Below, piece by piece: positions 1 through 9,323 of a stretch of DNA of 64,000 nucleotides (the first letter of the stretch is position 1; every line of letters starts with the position of its first letter). The stretch is taken from positions 1,860,001-1,924,000 of the forward strand of contig NZ_CP010523.2 of the NCBI RefSeq assembly GCF_000828055.2, read 5' to 3'. This DNA is from Klebsiella variicola (GTDB lineage: Bacteria; Pseudomonadota; Gammaproteobacteria; Enterobacterales; Enterobacteriaceae). The notes under the pieces were generated by a model. The model worked only from the letters and a program-made list of their open reading frames with translations, ran no database searches and was not told the origin of the DNA. A program made the translations under genes and the position numbers.

Positions 1-353
1 GGATCACTGGCCGTTCGCGAATCGATGAGGCCTTCAACCGCAAGGGGTTGATGCCGGATATCGTGCTGAGCGCCCAGGATTCCGATGTCATCAAGACCTA
101 TGTCGAGCTGGGGCTGGGCGTCGGGCTGGTTGCCGAGCAGTCCGGAGATGCCCGGGAAGCGGACACCTTTACGCGTCTCGATACTCGCCATCTGTTCGAT
201 GCCAATACCGTGTGGCTGGGGTTGAAGCGGGGCCAGCTGCAGCGTAACTACGTCTGGCGCTTTATCGAACTGTGCAATGCCGGACTGTCGCTGGATGAAA
301 TTAAGCGTCAGGCGATGGAGCCGGAAGAGGCCGCTATCGACTATCAGATTTAA
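1..353 (+). CDS. cbl: Cbl, LysR-type regulator of sulfur utilisation (5'-truncated by window edge)
   Basis: C-terminal part of a LysR-type regulator; the reading frame is open from base 3 and the start lies before the window. The visible 116 residues are the end of the effector-binding domain and match my memory of enterobacterial Cbl (CysB-like), including the stretches AQDSDVIKTYVELGLG and LDTRHLFDANTVWLGLKRGQ and the ending EEAAIDYQI. Cbl activates genes for sulfonate-sulfur use during sulfate starvation, in response to adenosine phosphosulfate. CysB is the paralogue to exclude, but the C-terminus and the following ldtA gene fit Cbl. The DNA-binding half is not visible. Confidence 0.9.
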   Translation, partial: ITGRSRIDEAFNRKGLMPDIVLSAQDSDVIKTYVELGLGVGLVAEQSGDAREADTFTRLDTRHLFDANTVWLGLKRGQLQRNYVWRFIELCNAGLSLDEIKRQAMEPEEAAIDYQI

Positions 354-430
354 GCCATCGTGGTCAGCGGATCGAGGCGAGGAAATAACGCTATAATTCA
401 CACACGAGAGTCGCGACTGAGGAAGGGAAA

Positions 431-1372
431 ATGACGATGCGGCGTGTGAAATTACTTTGTTCTGCGCTGATGCTGCTCGCCAGCCACGGCGCGCTGGCCG
501 TCAGTTATCCGCTGCCGCCGGAGGGAAGTCGTCTGGTGGGCAGCGCATTTACCATCGCCGTGCCGGAGAACAACACCCAACCGCTGGAAAGTTTTGCTGC
601 CCAGTACGGCCAGGGGTTGAGCAATATGCTGGAGGCCAACCCCGGCGTCGATGTCTATTTGCCGCACTCCGGTTCGACGCTGATTATTCCGCAACAGTTG
701 ATCCTGCCTGACACCGTGCGCGAAGGGATCGTCATCAACGTCGCCGAAATGCGTCTCTATTATTACCCGCCGCTGGGCAATAGTGTGGAAGTGCTGCCAA
801 TCGGCATTGGCCAGGCCGGACGCGAAACCCCGCGTAACTGGGTGACGGCGGTAGAGCGCAAGCAGGAGGGACCGACCTGGGTTCCGACCGCCAATACCCG
901 GCGCGAGTATGCGAAAGAGGGCAAAACCCTGCCGGCGCTGGTGCCGCCCGGGCCTGATAATCCGATGGGGCTGTATGCGATCTACATCGGCAGGCTGTAC
1001 GCCATCCACGGCACCAACGCTAACTTTGGCATTGGGCTGCGCGTCAGCCAGGGATGCATTCGCCTGCGCAATGACGATATTAAATTCCTGTTTGATAACG
1101 TACCGGTGGGGACGCGCGTCCAGCTAATCGATCAGCCGGTGAAGTACACCGTGGAGCCGGACGGCAGCCATTGGCTGGAGGTGCACGAGCCGCTGTCGCG
1201 CAACCGGGCGGAATTTGAATCCGACCGAAAGGTCCCGCTACCGATGACCTCGGCGCTGCGCGAGTTTACTCAGGGGCCGGGAGTGAGTCCTTCGCAGGCC
1301 GAGCAAACCCTGCTGCGCCGCTCCGGCATGCCGGTGAATATCAGCGCTGCAGCGGTGCAGGGGAGTTTGTAA
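431..1372 (+). CDS. ldtA: L,D-transpeptidase LdtA (ErfK)
   Basis: 313-residue exported L,D-transpeptidase of the YkuD family. Members attach Braun lipoprotein to peptidoglycan in the periplasm. A signal peptide covers about residues 1-23 (basic start, [16 protein letters not shown]). A LysM-like segment follows at about 38-90. The YkuD domain runs from about 98 to 235 with the catalytic motif H193 ... S206-Q-G-C209-I-R; Cys209 is the predicted nucleophile. The ATG at 431 has a purine-rich leader; an in-frame ATG at 437 is an alternative start. Length and position next to cbl match E. coli erfK. It converges on the GntR gene downstream. Confidence 0.93.
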   Translation: MTMRRVKLLCSALMLLASHGALAVSYPLPPEGSRLVGSAFTIAVPENNTQPLESFAAQYGQGLSNMLEANPGVDVYLPHSGSTLIIPQQLILPDTVREGIVINVAEMRLYYYPPLGNSVEVLPIGIGQAGRETPRNWVTAVERKQEGPTWVPTANTRREYAKEGKTLPALVPPGPDNPMGLYAIYIGRLYAIHGTNANFGIGLRVSQGCIRLRNDDIKFLFDNVPVGTRVQLIDQPVKYTVEPDGSHWLEVHEPLSRNRAEFESDRKVPLPMTSALREFTQGPGVSPSQAEQTLLRRSGMPVNISAAAVQGSL

Positions 1373-1416
1373 GTGTCGAACGACTGGCTGTCCCTGGCGG
1401 GCTGACCGCCCTCTGC

Positions 1417-2427
1417 TTAGTTCGCTTCCATAAAGTTGGGTAAGTCGGGGACAGGCAGCACGGAAAGCACTTTTAAGCGCTGAAGGGTCCGGGATTGCGC
1501 GCGTTCAAGGTGATCTTTCAGGCAGGCGGCCGCCAGCGCCCAGTTTCCTTTCAGCAACATGTCATACACCAGAGCGTGTTCTTCCAGGGTGGCGGTTTCT
1601 ACCGGAATGGCCAGTAAATCATAGAAGATACGCGTGATGATGAAAGGAGACTGATGCTGGCGCAGGATCTGCATCATCAGCTTATTACCTGCGGGCTCGA
1701 GGCAGCGGATGTGAAGATCTTCTTCCAGTAACTCCAGTTCCGCGGCAGTCAATTGTCGACCTTTATAACCTTGCGTCTTTTGCAGCATGGACGCCAGCCA
1801 CGCCGAGGAAAGGTGAGGTCCAGCCTTGCACAACGCTGCGGGTTCGAGGCTGGCGCGGATCTCGAAGTGATCGGCGATTTCGCGCGCGGTAAGCGGGCCG
1901 GTCAACCACTGTGAGTAAGGCTCTTTTTCTACCAGTCCCTTGTCGCGCAAACGCATCAGACTTTCACGGATTACCGAGCGGCTAACATTATAATATTGTG
2001 CCGCTTTTTGCTCATTAACCGAATAACAGCCAAATACCATGGCTGTTGAGAGTACAACCTGCAGGTTCTCCAGCACCTTTTCACCACTGGTGCGGGTATC
2101 CACCAATGGCTGCTGTTCATCAAGGCCGAAGAGCTCCCTGGTCAAGGCGAGGCGCAATGGCTCGACCTCTTCGTCAGGCTGTGCCACGATAAAACCACGC
2201 CCCTCGAAGCGGGTAATTAACCCTTCTTCATGTAACAGACTGAGCGCCCGACGCACCGGCACCCGGCTGGTACCGAATAGTTGTGCTAACGGACCCTCCA
2301 GAAGTACCAGCCCCTTTGGCACTCGCTGGGCAACCAGAATATGACGTAAAAACTGACGAATAACTTCATAGCGCGCAGCGGCGGTATCTTCCGTTGCCGC
2401 ATGCGAAGGGTTTGTCTGCATGACCAT
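1417..2427 (-). CDS. GntR-family regulator with tandem winged-helix domains and FCD domain
   Basis: 336-residue transcription regulator. Two GntR-type winged helices lie in tandem: residues about 18-82 (AQLFGTSRVPVRRALSLLHE then GLITRFEGRGFIVA) and about 115-172 (AAQYYNVSRSVIRESLMRLR then GLVEKEPYSQWLTG). They are followed by an all-helical FCD-like effector domain with H/D/E-rich helices (FEIRASLEPAAL, EEDLHIRCLEPAGN, HALVYDMLLKGNW). Most GntR/FadR proteins have one winged helix and about 240 residues, so the duplication explains the length. It is divergent from the amidase operon and probably controls it, with ligand unknown. The product of the operon substrate is the natural inducer candidate. 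Confidence 0.85.
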   Translation of the reverse strand: MVMQTNPSHAATEDTAAARYEVIRQFLRHILVAQRVPKGLVLLEGPLAQLFGTSRVPVRRALSLLHEEGLITRFEGRGFIVAQPDEEVEPLRLALTRELFGLDEQQPLVDTRTSGEKVLENLQVVLSTAMVFGCYSVNEQKAAQYYNVSRSVIRESLMRLRDKGLVEKEPYSQWLTGPLTAREIADHFEIRASLEPAALCKAGPHLSSAWLASMLQKTQGYKGRQLTAAELELLEEDLHIRCLEPAGNKLMMQILRQHQSPFIITRIFYDLLAIPVETATLEEHALVYDMLLKGNWALAAACLKDHLERAQSRTLQRLKVLSVLPVPDLPNFMEAN

Positions 2428-2746
2428 ATTTTCGATCCTTACCTCATCAAACTTACCTTATCACATCCTGAGCGGTGTCATACCAACCCCCATCATTAGC
2501 ACCGCGGTAGTGCAGGCTGCCCATTAATGGATCATTACATAAAATATACATTTATAACTCCTGTTCATGATGCTCTTCTACACTTGTTATCTCATTACCC
2601 TACCCGCTTATATCTTCTTGAAATTACTGCAATAAAACAAAATTAATACGATATGATCACATTTTAGACACTTTGTTGTCATTCTTCTGGCACTTGTTTT
2701 GCTATGTTTAAATGGATTTTTATTTAAATATACATTTAAGGGTGAT
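2428..2746. promoter_or_regulatory. Divergent control region between the GntR regulator and the amidase operon
   Basis: AT-rich intergenic region. The 13-mer AAATATACATTTA occurs twice, at 2543-2555 and 2726-2738. The right copy is part of a perfect inverted repeat, TTAAAT-ATAC-ATTTAA (2724-2739), immediately upstream of the ribosome-binding site for the amidase start at 2747. The left copy keeps the core AAAT-N4-ATTT. Two copies of a palindromic element between a GntR gene and its divergent operon suggest operators for that regulator. Binding is inferred, not shown, and no promoter hexamers were assigned with confidence. Confidence 0.5.
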
Positions 2747-4153
2747 ATGAACGCGAATACGATTCGCCTGCAATTTCAGCGGGGCCAGATTGATGCTTGT
2801 GCCATTGCGGCGCTGTTTGCCAGAGGTCAGCTTTCGCCACTTGCCTTTACGGAAGCCTGCCTGACGGCGGCCAAAGAGACCCAGGGGATTTTTATTACGC
2901 TGACTCCCGGACGCGCCCGTCAGGAGGCTGCCGCCTCGACGCAGCGCTGGCGCGAGGGCGCGCCGCTGAGCCCATTGGATGGTATTCCGGTCTGCTGGAA
3001 AGATTTATTCGATATCGCCGGGACCCGAACCACTGCAGGATCCGCAACCCGCCTGGATGCGCCTCTCGCGACACACGATGCCGGAATGGTGGCGCGCCTG
3101 ACGCAGGCGGGAATGGTGACTATCGGCAAAACCAATCTGAGTGAGTTTGCCTTTTCCGGTCTGGGTATTAACCCAACGTTTACCACGCCGGCATTACTGG
3201 CAACCGATGGCGAGGAACATGTTCCTGGCGGCTCTTCCAGCGGCGCGGCGCGAGCGGTTGCTCAAGGGGTGGCCTGCATTGCAATAGGAACGGACACCGC
3301 GGGTTCCGTGCGCATCCCTGCTGCGTTTAGCGGAGTGATCGGTTTTCGCGCCAGCCGTCATCGCTATGACGCGAGCGGAGTGTTTCCCCTGGCGGCGTCT
3401 CTCGATACGCTCGGGCCTCTTTGTCGCAGCGTCCGTGATGCTTACGCCCTTGATGTCATTCTCTGTGGCGAGGAGACGTCGTCGTCGACGGTGTCACGGT
3501 TAATTGTCGATCCGGAAATTCTCAATGCCGCTGATATTAGCGTCCGTGACAACAGTGCTTCGTTGCTGTCCCGATTAGCGGCGTCAGGCGTCGTTGTTGA
3601 ATATCGGCGCCTGCCAGCCTTACATGAAGCACTTACCTGGATTGCTCACCATGGCTGGCCAGGGGCGATTGAAGCCTTTCAGTTACATGCCTCTCTGCTG
3701 GCGTCACCGGCAGCAACAGCGATGGATCCCCTCATTCGCCGCCGACTGCTGGCCTCCGGCACGATTGATCCGGCGGTGCTCACCACCTTTTTGCGTCTAC
3801 GTCCGATCTGGCAGCAGGCACTGGCTGAAGAACTCAATGGCGCGATTTTGGTGACACCAACGGTCGCGCATACCGCGCCGCGGCTGGCGCCCTTGCAGGC
3901 GGATGCCGAGGCATTTGCCTTCGCCAATAGCGCCACGCTGCGCTTAACCATGCCAGGCAGTTTACTGGATATGCCCGGTCTCGCTGTGCCAAGCGGTACG
4001 ACCGCGAACGGCCTGTATACCAGTCTGCTTTTCTCTTCACCGAACGGTGAAGATCGCTCGCTTTTAAGCGCTGCCTGTGCGGTAGCGCATCTGCTGGCGC
4101 CTTCCAAAGGTGATGGCGCTAATTCGTTATCCCTCAACTCAAAAGGAAAATAA
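2747..4153 (+). CDS. Amidase-signature family hydrolase
   Basis: 468-residue enzyme of the amidase signature family, which hydrolyses carboxamides to acid plus ammonia. The Ser-cisSer-Lys triad is readable: Lys85 ([12 protein letters not shown]), Ser163 in GGSSSG (161-166) and nucleophile Ser187 in [12 protein letters not shown] chose the ATG at 2747 because it follows an AAGGGTGAT-like ribosome site and the TTG-started upstream extension does not look like protein. First gene of the operon; the stop is followed 2 bp later by the next start. The pairing with a cyclic-imidase-like hydrolase makes a half-amidase role plausible. The substrate is not determined by sequence; allophanate- or Glu-tRNA-type activities are less likely because no partner domain is present. 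Confidence 0.85.
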   Translation: MNANTIRLQFQRGQIDACAIAALFARGQLSPLAFTEACLTAAKETQGIFITLTPGRARQEAAASTQRWREGAPLSPLDGIPVCWKDLFDIAGTRTTAGSATRLDAPLATHDAGMVARLTQAGMVTIGKTNLSEFAFSGLGINPTFTTPALLATDGEEHVPGGSSSGAARAVAQGVACIAIGTDTAGSVRIPAAFSGVIGFRASRHRYDASGVFPLAASLDTLGPLCRSVRDAYALDVILCGEETSSSTVSRLIVDPEILNAADISVRDNSASLLSRLAASGVVVEYRRLPALHEALTWIAHHGWPGAIEAFQLHASLLASPAATAMDPLIRRRLLASGTIDPAVLTTFLRLRPIWQQALAEELNGAILVTPTVAHTAPRLAPLQADAEAFAFANSATLRLTMPGSLLDMPGLAVPSGTTANGLYTSLLFSSPNGEDRSLLSAACAVAHLLAPSKGDGANSLSLNSKGK

Positions 4154-4155
4154 AC

Positions 4156-5037
4156 ATGGCCAAAGAAATCCTTTGCGCATTTGGTGTGGACGTTGATGCC
4201 GTTGCCGGCTGGCTGGGGTCATACGGTGGCGAAGATTCTCCGGATGATATTTCACGCGGCTTATTTGCCGGGGAAGTGGGCGCGCCGCGGCTGCTGAAAC
4301 TGTTCGCGGAGCAGCAATTACGTACGACGTGGTTTATTCCCGGGCATTCGATAGAAACCTTTCCGGAGCAGATGAAAGCGGTTGTGGAGGCAGGACATGA
4401 GGTGGGGATCCATGGTTATAGCCATGAGAACCCGATTGCCATGACGCCTGCCCAGGAGGAAGCGGTGCTGGATCGTAGCATCGAACTGGTGACGCAGTTA
4501 GCCGGTAAACGCCCGACCGGGTATGTGGCGCCGTGGTGGGAGTTTAGCAATGTGACTAACGAGCTGCTGTTAAAAAAGGGCATTAAATACGACCACAGTC
4601 TGATGCACAACGACTTCCATCCGTACTATGTCAGGGTTGGCGACAGCTGGACAAAAATCGACTACAGCAAGCATCCCGATGCGTGGATGAAACCATTGCA
4701 GCGCGGACAGGAGACGGATCTGGTTGAAATTCCAGCCAACTGGTACCTCGACGATCTACCACCGATGATGTTTATCAAAAAATCCCCTAATAGCCATGGC
4801 TTCGTTAACCCTCGTCATCTGGAGGAGATGTGGCGCGACCAGTTCGACTGGGTCTATCGCGAAAATGAGTACGCCGTCTTCACCATGACTATCCATCCCG
4901 ATGTTTCCGGCCGTCCTCAGGTGTTGTTGATGCTTGAACGCCTGATTCAGTACATCCGTAGCCACGATGGCGTTCGCTTCGTGACCTTTGACGAAATTGC
5001 AGATGATTTTAAAGCGCGCAAACCGCGCTCGGCATAA
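4156..5037 (+). CDS. NodB-fold (polysaccharide deacetylase family) hydrolase, PuuE/imidase-like
   Basis: 293-residue metal-dependent hydrolase of the polysaccharide deacetylase superfamily. The metal and base residues are visible: Asp12/Asp14 in [10 protein letters not shown] and His86/His90 in [10 protein letters not shown]. The start sequence and the [16 protein letters not shown] segment resemble the soluble PuuE-allantoinase, HpPgdA and cyclic-imide-hydrolase branch. There is no signal peptide, so it probably acts in the cytosol on a small ring amide and not on cell-wall sugar. It sits between the amidase and an MFS permease. Ring opening by this enzyme followed by half-amide cleavage by the upstream amidase is the simplest reading, but this is inference. 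Confidence 0.8.
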   Translation: MAKEILCAFGVDVDAVAGWLGSYGGEDSPDDISRGLFAGEVGAPRLLKLFAEQQLRTTWFIPGHSIETFPEQMKAVVEAGHEVGIHGYSHENPIAMTPAQEEAVLDRSIELVTQLAGKRPTGYVAPWWEFSNVTNELLLKKGIKYDHSLMHNDFHPYYVRVGDSWTKIDYSKHPDAWMKPLQRGQETDLVEIPANWYLDDLPPMMFIKKSPNSHGFVNPRHLEEMWRDQFDWVYRENEYAVFTMTIHPDVSGRPQVLLMLERLIQYIRSHDGVRFVTFDEIADDFKARKPRSA

Positions 5038-5069
5038 TGTCATTTACCCCCTGACAGAGGGATTACGCT

Positions 5070-6443
5070 ATGAGCATTTTTAACAAAACTTCCGTAAACG
5101 GCTGGCAGCCGCAGCAGTTAACCATCAAGGATGTGAAATTTGCCACCTGGATTGCCTTTTTTGCCTGGGTTTTCGCTGTCTACGATTTCATCCTTTTTGG
5201 CACATTATTGCCGGAAATCGGTCTCCATTTTGGCTGGGATGAGGTAGAGCAAGCGGAAATCGCCACCTGGGTGGCGGTTGGCGGCGCAGTGATTGCGCTG
5301 GCGATTGGTCCGCTGGTCGATCGTCTGGGACGCCGGATGGGGATTGTCATTACCGTTGGCGGTGCCGCGTTGTGCTCATTATTGACCGCTGTGGGCGGTG
5401 CATGGGGGAAAGGGGCGCTGACGGCCATTCGCTCTGTCGCGGGGTTGGGCTACGCGGAACAAACGGTGAACGCTACCTATTTATCAGAACTGTATACCGC
5501 GCTCGACGATCCAAAACTCAATAAACGTAAAGGGTTTGTCTACAGTCTTGTGCAAGGTGGTTGGCCGGTCGGTGCACTAGTCGCTTCAGCGCTGACCGCC
5601 ATTTTAATGCCCATCATCGGCTGGCAGGGCAGCTTCATTTTTGCAGCATTACCCTCACTGGTTATCGCTGTGCTGGCGCTAAAACTTAAAGAAACACCTC
5701 AATTCCAGGTACAAAAGAAAATCCAACATTTGCGTGAACAAGGGCAGGTCGCCGAAGCCCGTCAGGTAGCCCAGGATTATCAGATTTCATGGGAGGAACA
5801 TCACCGCGGTGGAATTGCCGCAGCGTTTCGAGGCACATCGCTGCGCGCCACCCTGGTACTGGGGGCGGCGGTACTGATCAACTGGTTTGCCATTCAGATT
5901 TTTAGCGTGCTCGGTACGACGGTCATCACCAAAACCCATGATGTTTCTTTTAACAACTCGTTGCTTATCTTAATCCTGTCCAATCTGGTGGGCTATTGCG
6001 GTTACCTGGCCCATGGCTGGCTGGGTGACCGGATTGGGCGTCGTAATACTATCGCGGTCGGCTGGATGCTGGGGGGGGTGGCGTTTGCTGGCATGCTCTA
6101 CTGCCCGGACAACTTTGCCACTATCGTCACGCTCTACAGTATTGGTTTGTTCTTCCTGATTGGTCCCTACGCTGCAGCGCTGTTTTTCATTAGTGAAAGC
6201 TTTCCTACCGCCATCCGTGCTACGGCAGGGGCGTTGATTGGCGCGATGGGACCGGTCGGGGCGATCATCGCCAGCGTTGGTACCACCGCAGTGTTAAGCC
6301 ATGGAGGGCACTGGCAGGATGCTGCGCTGTGGTTTGGCGCCATACCCTGCTTTATCTCAGGTGTGGTGATGTGGCTGGCGCGTGGCGATGTCCAGCGCGC
6401 GTCAGGGATGAACAAGACCGTTAACACACAACCTCAGGCGTAA
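5070..6443 (+). CDS. MFS transporter, metabolite:H+ symporter type
   Basis: 457-residue inner-membrane carrier of the major facilitator superfamily, with about 12 hydrophobic segments. The loop 2-3 motif is readable as GPLVDRLGRRMG and its repeat in the second half as GWLGDRIGRRNT. A long charged central loop (about residues 205-255, rich in K, E and Q) separates the two halves. The family includes uptake carriers for organic acids and sugars. Position inside the catabolic operon, 32 bp after the deacetylase-like gene and 6 bp before a dehydrogenase, suggests that it imports the operon substrate. No substrate can be assigned from sequence. Confidence 0.85.
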   Translation: MSIFNKTSVNGWQPQQLTIKDVKFATWIAFFAWVFAVYDFILFGTLLPEIGLHFGWDEVEQAEIATWVAVGGAVIALAIGPLVDRLGRRMGIVITVGGAALCSLLTAVGGAWGKGALTAIRSVAGLGYAEQTVNATYLSELYTALDDPKLNKRKGFVYSLVQGGWPVGALVASALTAILMPIIGWQGSFIFAALPSLVIAVLALKLKETPQFQVQKKIQHLREQGQVAEARQVAQDYQISWEEHHRGGIAAAFRGTSLRATLVLGAAVLINWFAIQIFSVLGTTVITKTHDVSFNNSLLILILSNLVGYCGYLAHGWLGDRIGRRNTIAVGWMLGGVAFAGMLYCPDNFATIVTLYSIGLFFLIGPYAAALFFISESFPTAIRATAGALIGAMGPVGAIIASVGTTAVLSHGGHWQDAALWFGAIPCFISGVVMWLARGDVQRASGMNKTVNTQPQA

Positions 6444-6449
6444 GGAGCG

Positions 6450-7229
6450 ATGATGGAAACCACAAACATCAGTCAGCGAGTAGCGGCAATCAGTGGTGCG
6501 GCAAGCGGCATTGGTCTGGCGCTGGCCACCCTGTATGCCCGCCGCGGAATACGGGTGATCGCCGGTTACTACCCGGACGATCCGCATGACCCTACTGTCG
6601 CTGCTGCACAGGTTGAGGAGGCTGGTGGCGATGCACTCTGGCTGCCGCTGAATGTCGCCGATACGGCGTCGGTTGATATGTTTATAGCGCAAGGCGTCGC
6701 TCATTATGGCCGTCTTGATTATGTCATCGCCAATGCGGGGATCTTACGCTGCGCGTCTATTGAAGAGATGAACGACGACCGCTGGAACGAAATGCTTAAT
6801 GTGGACCTCACCGGCGTGATGCGGTGTTTCCGGGCGGCTACGCCACGACTGATCAGCGGTGGGAGTTTGGTCGCAATCTCATCGATTGCCGGGGGCGTCT
6901 ATGGCTGGCAGGAGCACGCCCACTACGCGGCGGCGAAAGCCGCAGTCCCAGGGATTTGTCGCTCACTGGCCGTTGAGCTTGCACCGCGAGGTATTCGCTG
7001 CAACGCCGTGATCCCCGGATTGATTGAAACCCCACAGTCGCTGGATAAGCAGAACTCTCTGGGGCCGGAGGGGCTGGCAAAAGCAGCCAGATCGATTCCA
7101 CTGGGACGGGTTGGCTGTCCGGATGATATCGCTCGCGTAGTGGCTTTTCTCACCAGCGACGAAAGCCGCTATCTGACCGGGCAAAGCCTTATTGTCGACG
7201 GTGGTTTGACCGTCCGCTGGCCGGATTAA
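6450..7229 (+). CDS. Short-chain dehydrogenase/reductase (SDR)
   Basis: 259-residue classical SDR, a cytosolic NAD(P)-dependent oxidoreductase. The cofactor motif is SGAASGIG near residue 14, NAG follows at about 95, and the catalytic Ser-Tyr-Lys set appears as ISS then HYAAAK. The C-terminal GQSLIVDGG ending is typical of the family. A strong AAGGAG site precedes the start; ATG codons at 6450 and 6453 are both possible. It is followed 9 bp later by a second SDR, so the two may oxidise successive alcohols or form a heteromer. The substrate is unknown. Confidence 0.85.
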   Translation: MMETTNISQRVAAISGAASGIGLALATLYARRGIRVIAGYYPDDPHDPTVAAAQVEEAGGDALWLPLNVADTASVDMFIAQGVAHYGRLDYVIANAGILRCASIEEMNDDRWNEMLNVDLTGVMRCFRAATPRLISGGSLVAISSIAGGVYGWQEHAHYAAAKAAVPGICRSLAVELAPRGIRCNAVIPGLIETPQSLDKQNSLGPEGLAKAARSIPLGRVGCPDDIARVVAFLTSDESRYLTGQSLIVDGGLTVRWPD

Positions 7230-7238
7230 GGAGCCACT

Positions 7239-7985
7239 ATGCAGTTGCAAAACAGACGTTGTGTTGTGACGGGCGCGGCAAGTGGTATCGGCGAGGCTAT
7301 CGCACTGCTTTTTGCCGGCGAAGGGGCTCGACTGATACTCACCGACCGGGACCGTAATAAACTGGAAGGGGTGGTACAGCGTTGTCGGTTAATTGGGGCG
7401 CATTGCTATGGCGTGGTGGCTGATGTCGGCGAGGTCGACGGGGCAACGGCTGGCGTGGATGCCTGCCTGGGGCACTATGAAGGGATTGACGTGCTGGTCA
7501 ACAATGCAGGTATGCTTACCCAGGCTCCCTGCACCGATATCACTCTGGATATGTGGGAAACCATGATGGCCGTCGATCTGCGCAGCGTGTTTCTGGCCTG
7601 CCAGCGAGCTCTGCCAGTGATGTTAAGCCAACGCTGGGGACGCATTATCAATATCGCTTCCCAACTGGGCATCAAAGGTGGGGCAGAGCTGTGTCACTAT
7701 GCGGCCGCTAAGGCTGGCGTGATCGGCCTGACGAAATCTCTGGCGCTGGAAGTCTCCAGCCGAAATGTGCTGGTTAACGCTATCGCCCCAGGACCGATTG
7801 AAACCCCGCTTATTGAGGGTATTCACCAGGCGTGGAAAACGGCCAAAACGGCGGAGCTGCCGCTGGGGCGCTTTGGGCGAGCAGAAGAAGTGGCGCCGGT
7901 GGCGCTGCTGCTGGCCAGCGAGCCTGGGGGTAACCTGTTCGTTGGCCAGACGCTAGGGCCAAATTCGGGTGATGTGATGCCTTGA
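7239..7985 (+). CDS. Short-chain dehydrogenase/reductase (SDR), second copy
   Basis: 248-residue classical SDR with TGAASGIGEA at the N-terminus, NNAG near residue 88, a catalytic serine in NIASQLG and Y-x-x-x-K in HYAAAK. The loop LTDRDR after strand 2 ends in an acidic residue, favouring NAD(H) over NADP(H). It is related to the SDR just upstream but too different to be a recent duplication. It shares the operon, with an 8-bp gap to the next gene. The substrate is unknown. Confidence 0.85.
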   Translation: MQLQNRRCVVTGAASGIGEAIALLFAGEGARLILTDRDRNKLEGVVQRCRLIGAHCYGVVADVGEVDGATAGVDACLGHYEGIDVLVNNAGMLTQAPCTDITLDMWETMMAVDLRSVFLACQRALPVMLSQRWGRIINIASQLGIKGGAELCHYAAAKAGVIGLTKSLALEVSSRNVLVNAIAPGPIETPLIEGIHQAWKTAKTAELPLGRFGRAEEVAPVALLLASEPGGNLFVGQTLGPNSGDVMP

Positions 7986-7992
7986 GGAGTGG

Positions 7993-8307
7993 ATGATGTG
8001 CGGAGTGTGCGGCCTGCTTGATAACGGGCCGCAGTGGAGCGATCCGCTGCGGCAGGATATTCCCCTACGCCAGCTGCGTCTGCGGCAGCTGGCATTACTA
8101 AACCGTACGCTGAAGCCCTGGCGCCTCTCGCTGACGGAGTTTCATGGTCAATGGCTGCTGGCCAGCCCGACGGGACAACAGGTGCTGGTCCACTCCCTGG
8201 ATCGGTTGTGGAAAGAAGCCGAGAACATGCTGCATCAGGCGATCGATCCGCTCGATGATGCCTGGTTAGCATCGCTTGAGGCCAAAGGGGAAAACGATGC
8301 CTGCTGA
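7993..8307 (+). CDS. Small hypothetical protein (MCGVCG start) upstream of a CobW GTPase
   Basis: 104-residue protein that I do not recognise. It has a GGAGTGG ribosome site and overlaps the CobW start by 11 bp, so it is probably translated and coupled to that gene. The N-terminus MMCGVCGLLD carries a C-x-x-C pair and the C-terminus ends in DAC, so metal binding is possible. The middle is Leu/Arg-rich and helical. The start superficially resembles class II glutamine amidotransferases (MCGI), but the rest lacks that fold's motifs. No signal peptide or membrane segment is seen. Confidence 0.6.
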   Translation: MMCGVCGLLDNGPQWSDPLRQDIPLRQLRLRQLALLNRTLKPWRLSLTEFHGQWLLASPTGQQVLVHSLDRLWKEAENMLHQAIDPLDDAWLASLEAKGENDAC

Positions 8308-9319
8308 AGAGAAATTACCCCTCCATGTGCTGAGCGGGTTCCTGGGTAGCGGTAAAACAACGCTGCTGAAAAACTGGCTCGCCCGGCAGGACGTGAACGA
8401 TATTGCTCTGCTGGTGAATGAGTTTGGCGAGGTGGGGATCGACCATCATCTGCTTCACGCAGTCGCGCCGGATACTGTGTTATTGCCGAGCGGTTGCGTA
8501 TGCTGTCAGATTCGTGGGGAATTGCAGGCCGCTCTGCTGGCGCTTTATGAACGGCGGGCGCGCGGCCTGATCCCGGCGTTTCGCTACGTTGTTCTGGAAA
8601 CCAGCGGGCTGGCCGATCCGGCTCCCATCTTATCGACACTTCTCCACGATCGTCAGTTGCAGAGCCATTTCACGCCAGGGACGCTGGTCACACTCGTCGA
8701 TGCGGAACATGCCCACCGTCAAGCCGATCTTCAGCCCGAGTGGCTTGCGCAGGTGACGGCGGCGGACAAACTGCTGGTGAGTAAAAGCGATCGCATTGCC
8801 CCCGAGGAGACGGTGACGCTCGAGCAGTGGCTGCGTCAGCTTAATCCGCTGGCGGAAGTGAGCACTACGCGGCTGGCGCAGGATACCCCGGACTGGCTGT
8901 TCCGAAGTGAAGTATTTCGCGGCTCTTATGAACAGCGTTTCCGCTGGTTAGGGTCATGTGCTGACAACACGTTTTCGTTGGTGCCAAAGCGCGATGGCGG
9001 GGCGCATCCCACGACAGAAACATGCGTGATTTCGCTTGAGCAGTCGTTAAACTGGCCCGCTTTTGCTATCTGGTTATCCATGCTATTACATTGCCATGGT
9101 AGCGCGGTGCTGAGAATGAAAGGCATTTTGCGTGTAAGCGACAGTGAGACTCCGGTGGTTATTCATGGTGTACAGCACACGTTGCATCCTCCGGTGCATT
9201 TGGATGACTGGCCTGGAGCCTTAAGCCATTCAACGTTGGTATTTATCTTACGTGGACTGGAGGCGCATCGCTTGCAGCAAGCCTTTAGCCGCTTTATGCA
9301 AGTATCACAGGAGTCCTGA
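8297..9319 (+). CDS. CobW/COG0523-family GTPase (putative metallochaperone)
   Basis: 340-residue G3E-family P-loop GTPase. Walker A is GFLGSGKT (14-21), the metal-binding C-x-C-C motif is GCVCC (66-70), followed by ETSGLADPAP and the guanine motif SKSD. A CobW C-terminal domain follows from about residue 240. COG0523 proteins insert metals, often zinc or cobalt, into client enzymes. The deacetylase-like hydrolase upstream is the obvious metalloenzyme client. The ATG at 8297 is chosen over the in-frame TTG at 8276 because AAAGGGG lies 6 bp before it. The start overlaps the preceding small gene. Confidence 0.85.
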   Translation: MPAEEKLPLHVLSGFLGSGKTTLLKNWLARQDVNDIALLVNEFGEVGIDHHLLHAVAPDTVLLPSGCVCCQIRGELQAALLALYERRARGLIPAFRYVVLETSGLADPAPILSTLLHDRQLQSHFTPGTLVTLVDAEHAHRQADLQPEWLAQVTAADKLLVSKSDRIAPEETVTLEQWLRQLNPLAEVSTTRLAQDTPDWLFRSEVFRGSYEQRFRWLGSCADNTFSLVPKRDGGAHPTTETCVISLEQSLNWPAFAIWLSMLLHCHGSAVLRMKGILRVSDSETPVVIHGVQHTLHPPVHLDDWPGALSHSTLVFILRGLEAHRLQQAFSRFMQVSQES

Positions 9320-9323
9320 AGGG

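Noticed and set aside
452..1009. 185-codon ORF on the minus strand inside ldtA
   Set aside because: Shadow frame of a clearly recognised gene; composition is Arg/His/Gln-rich with no motif.
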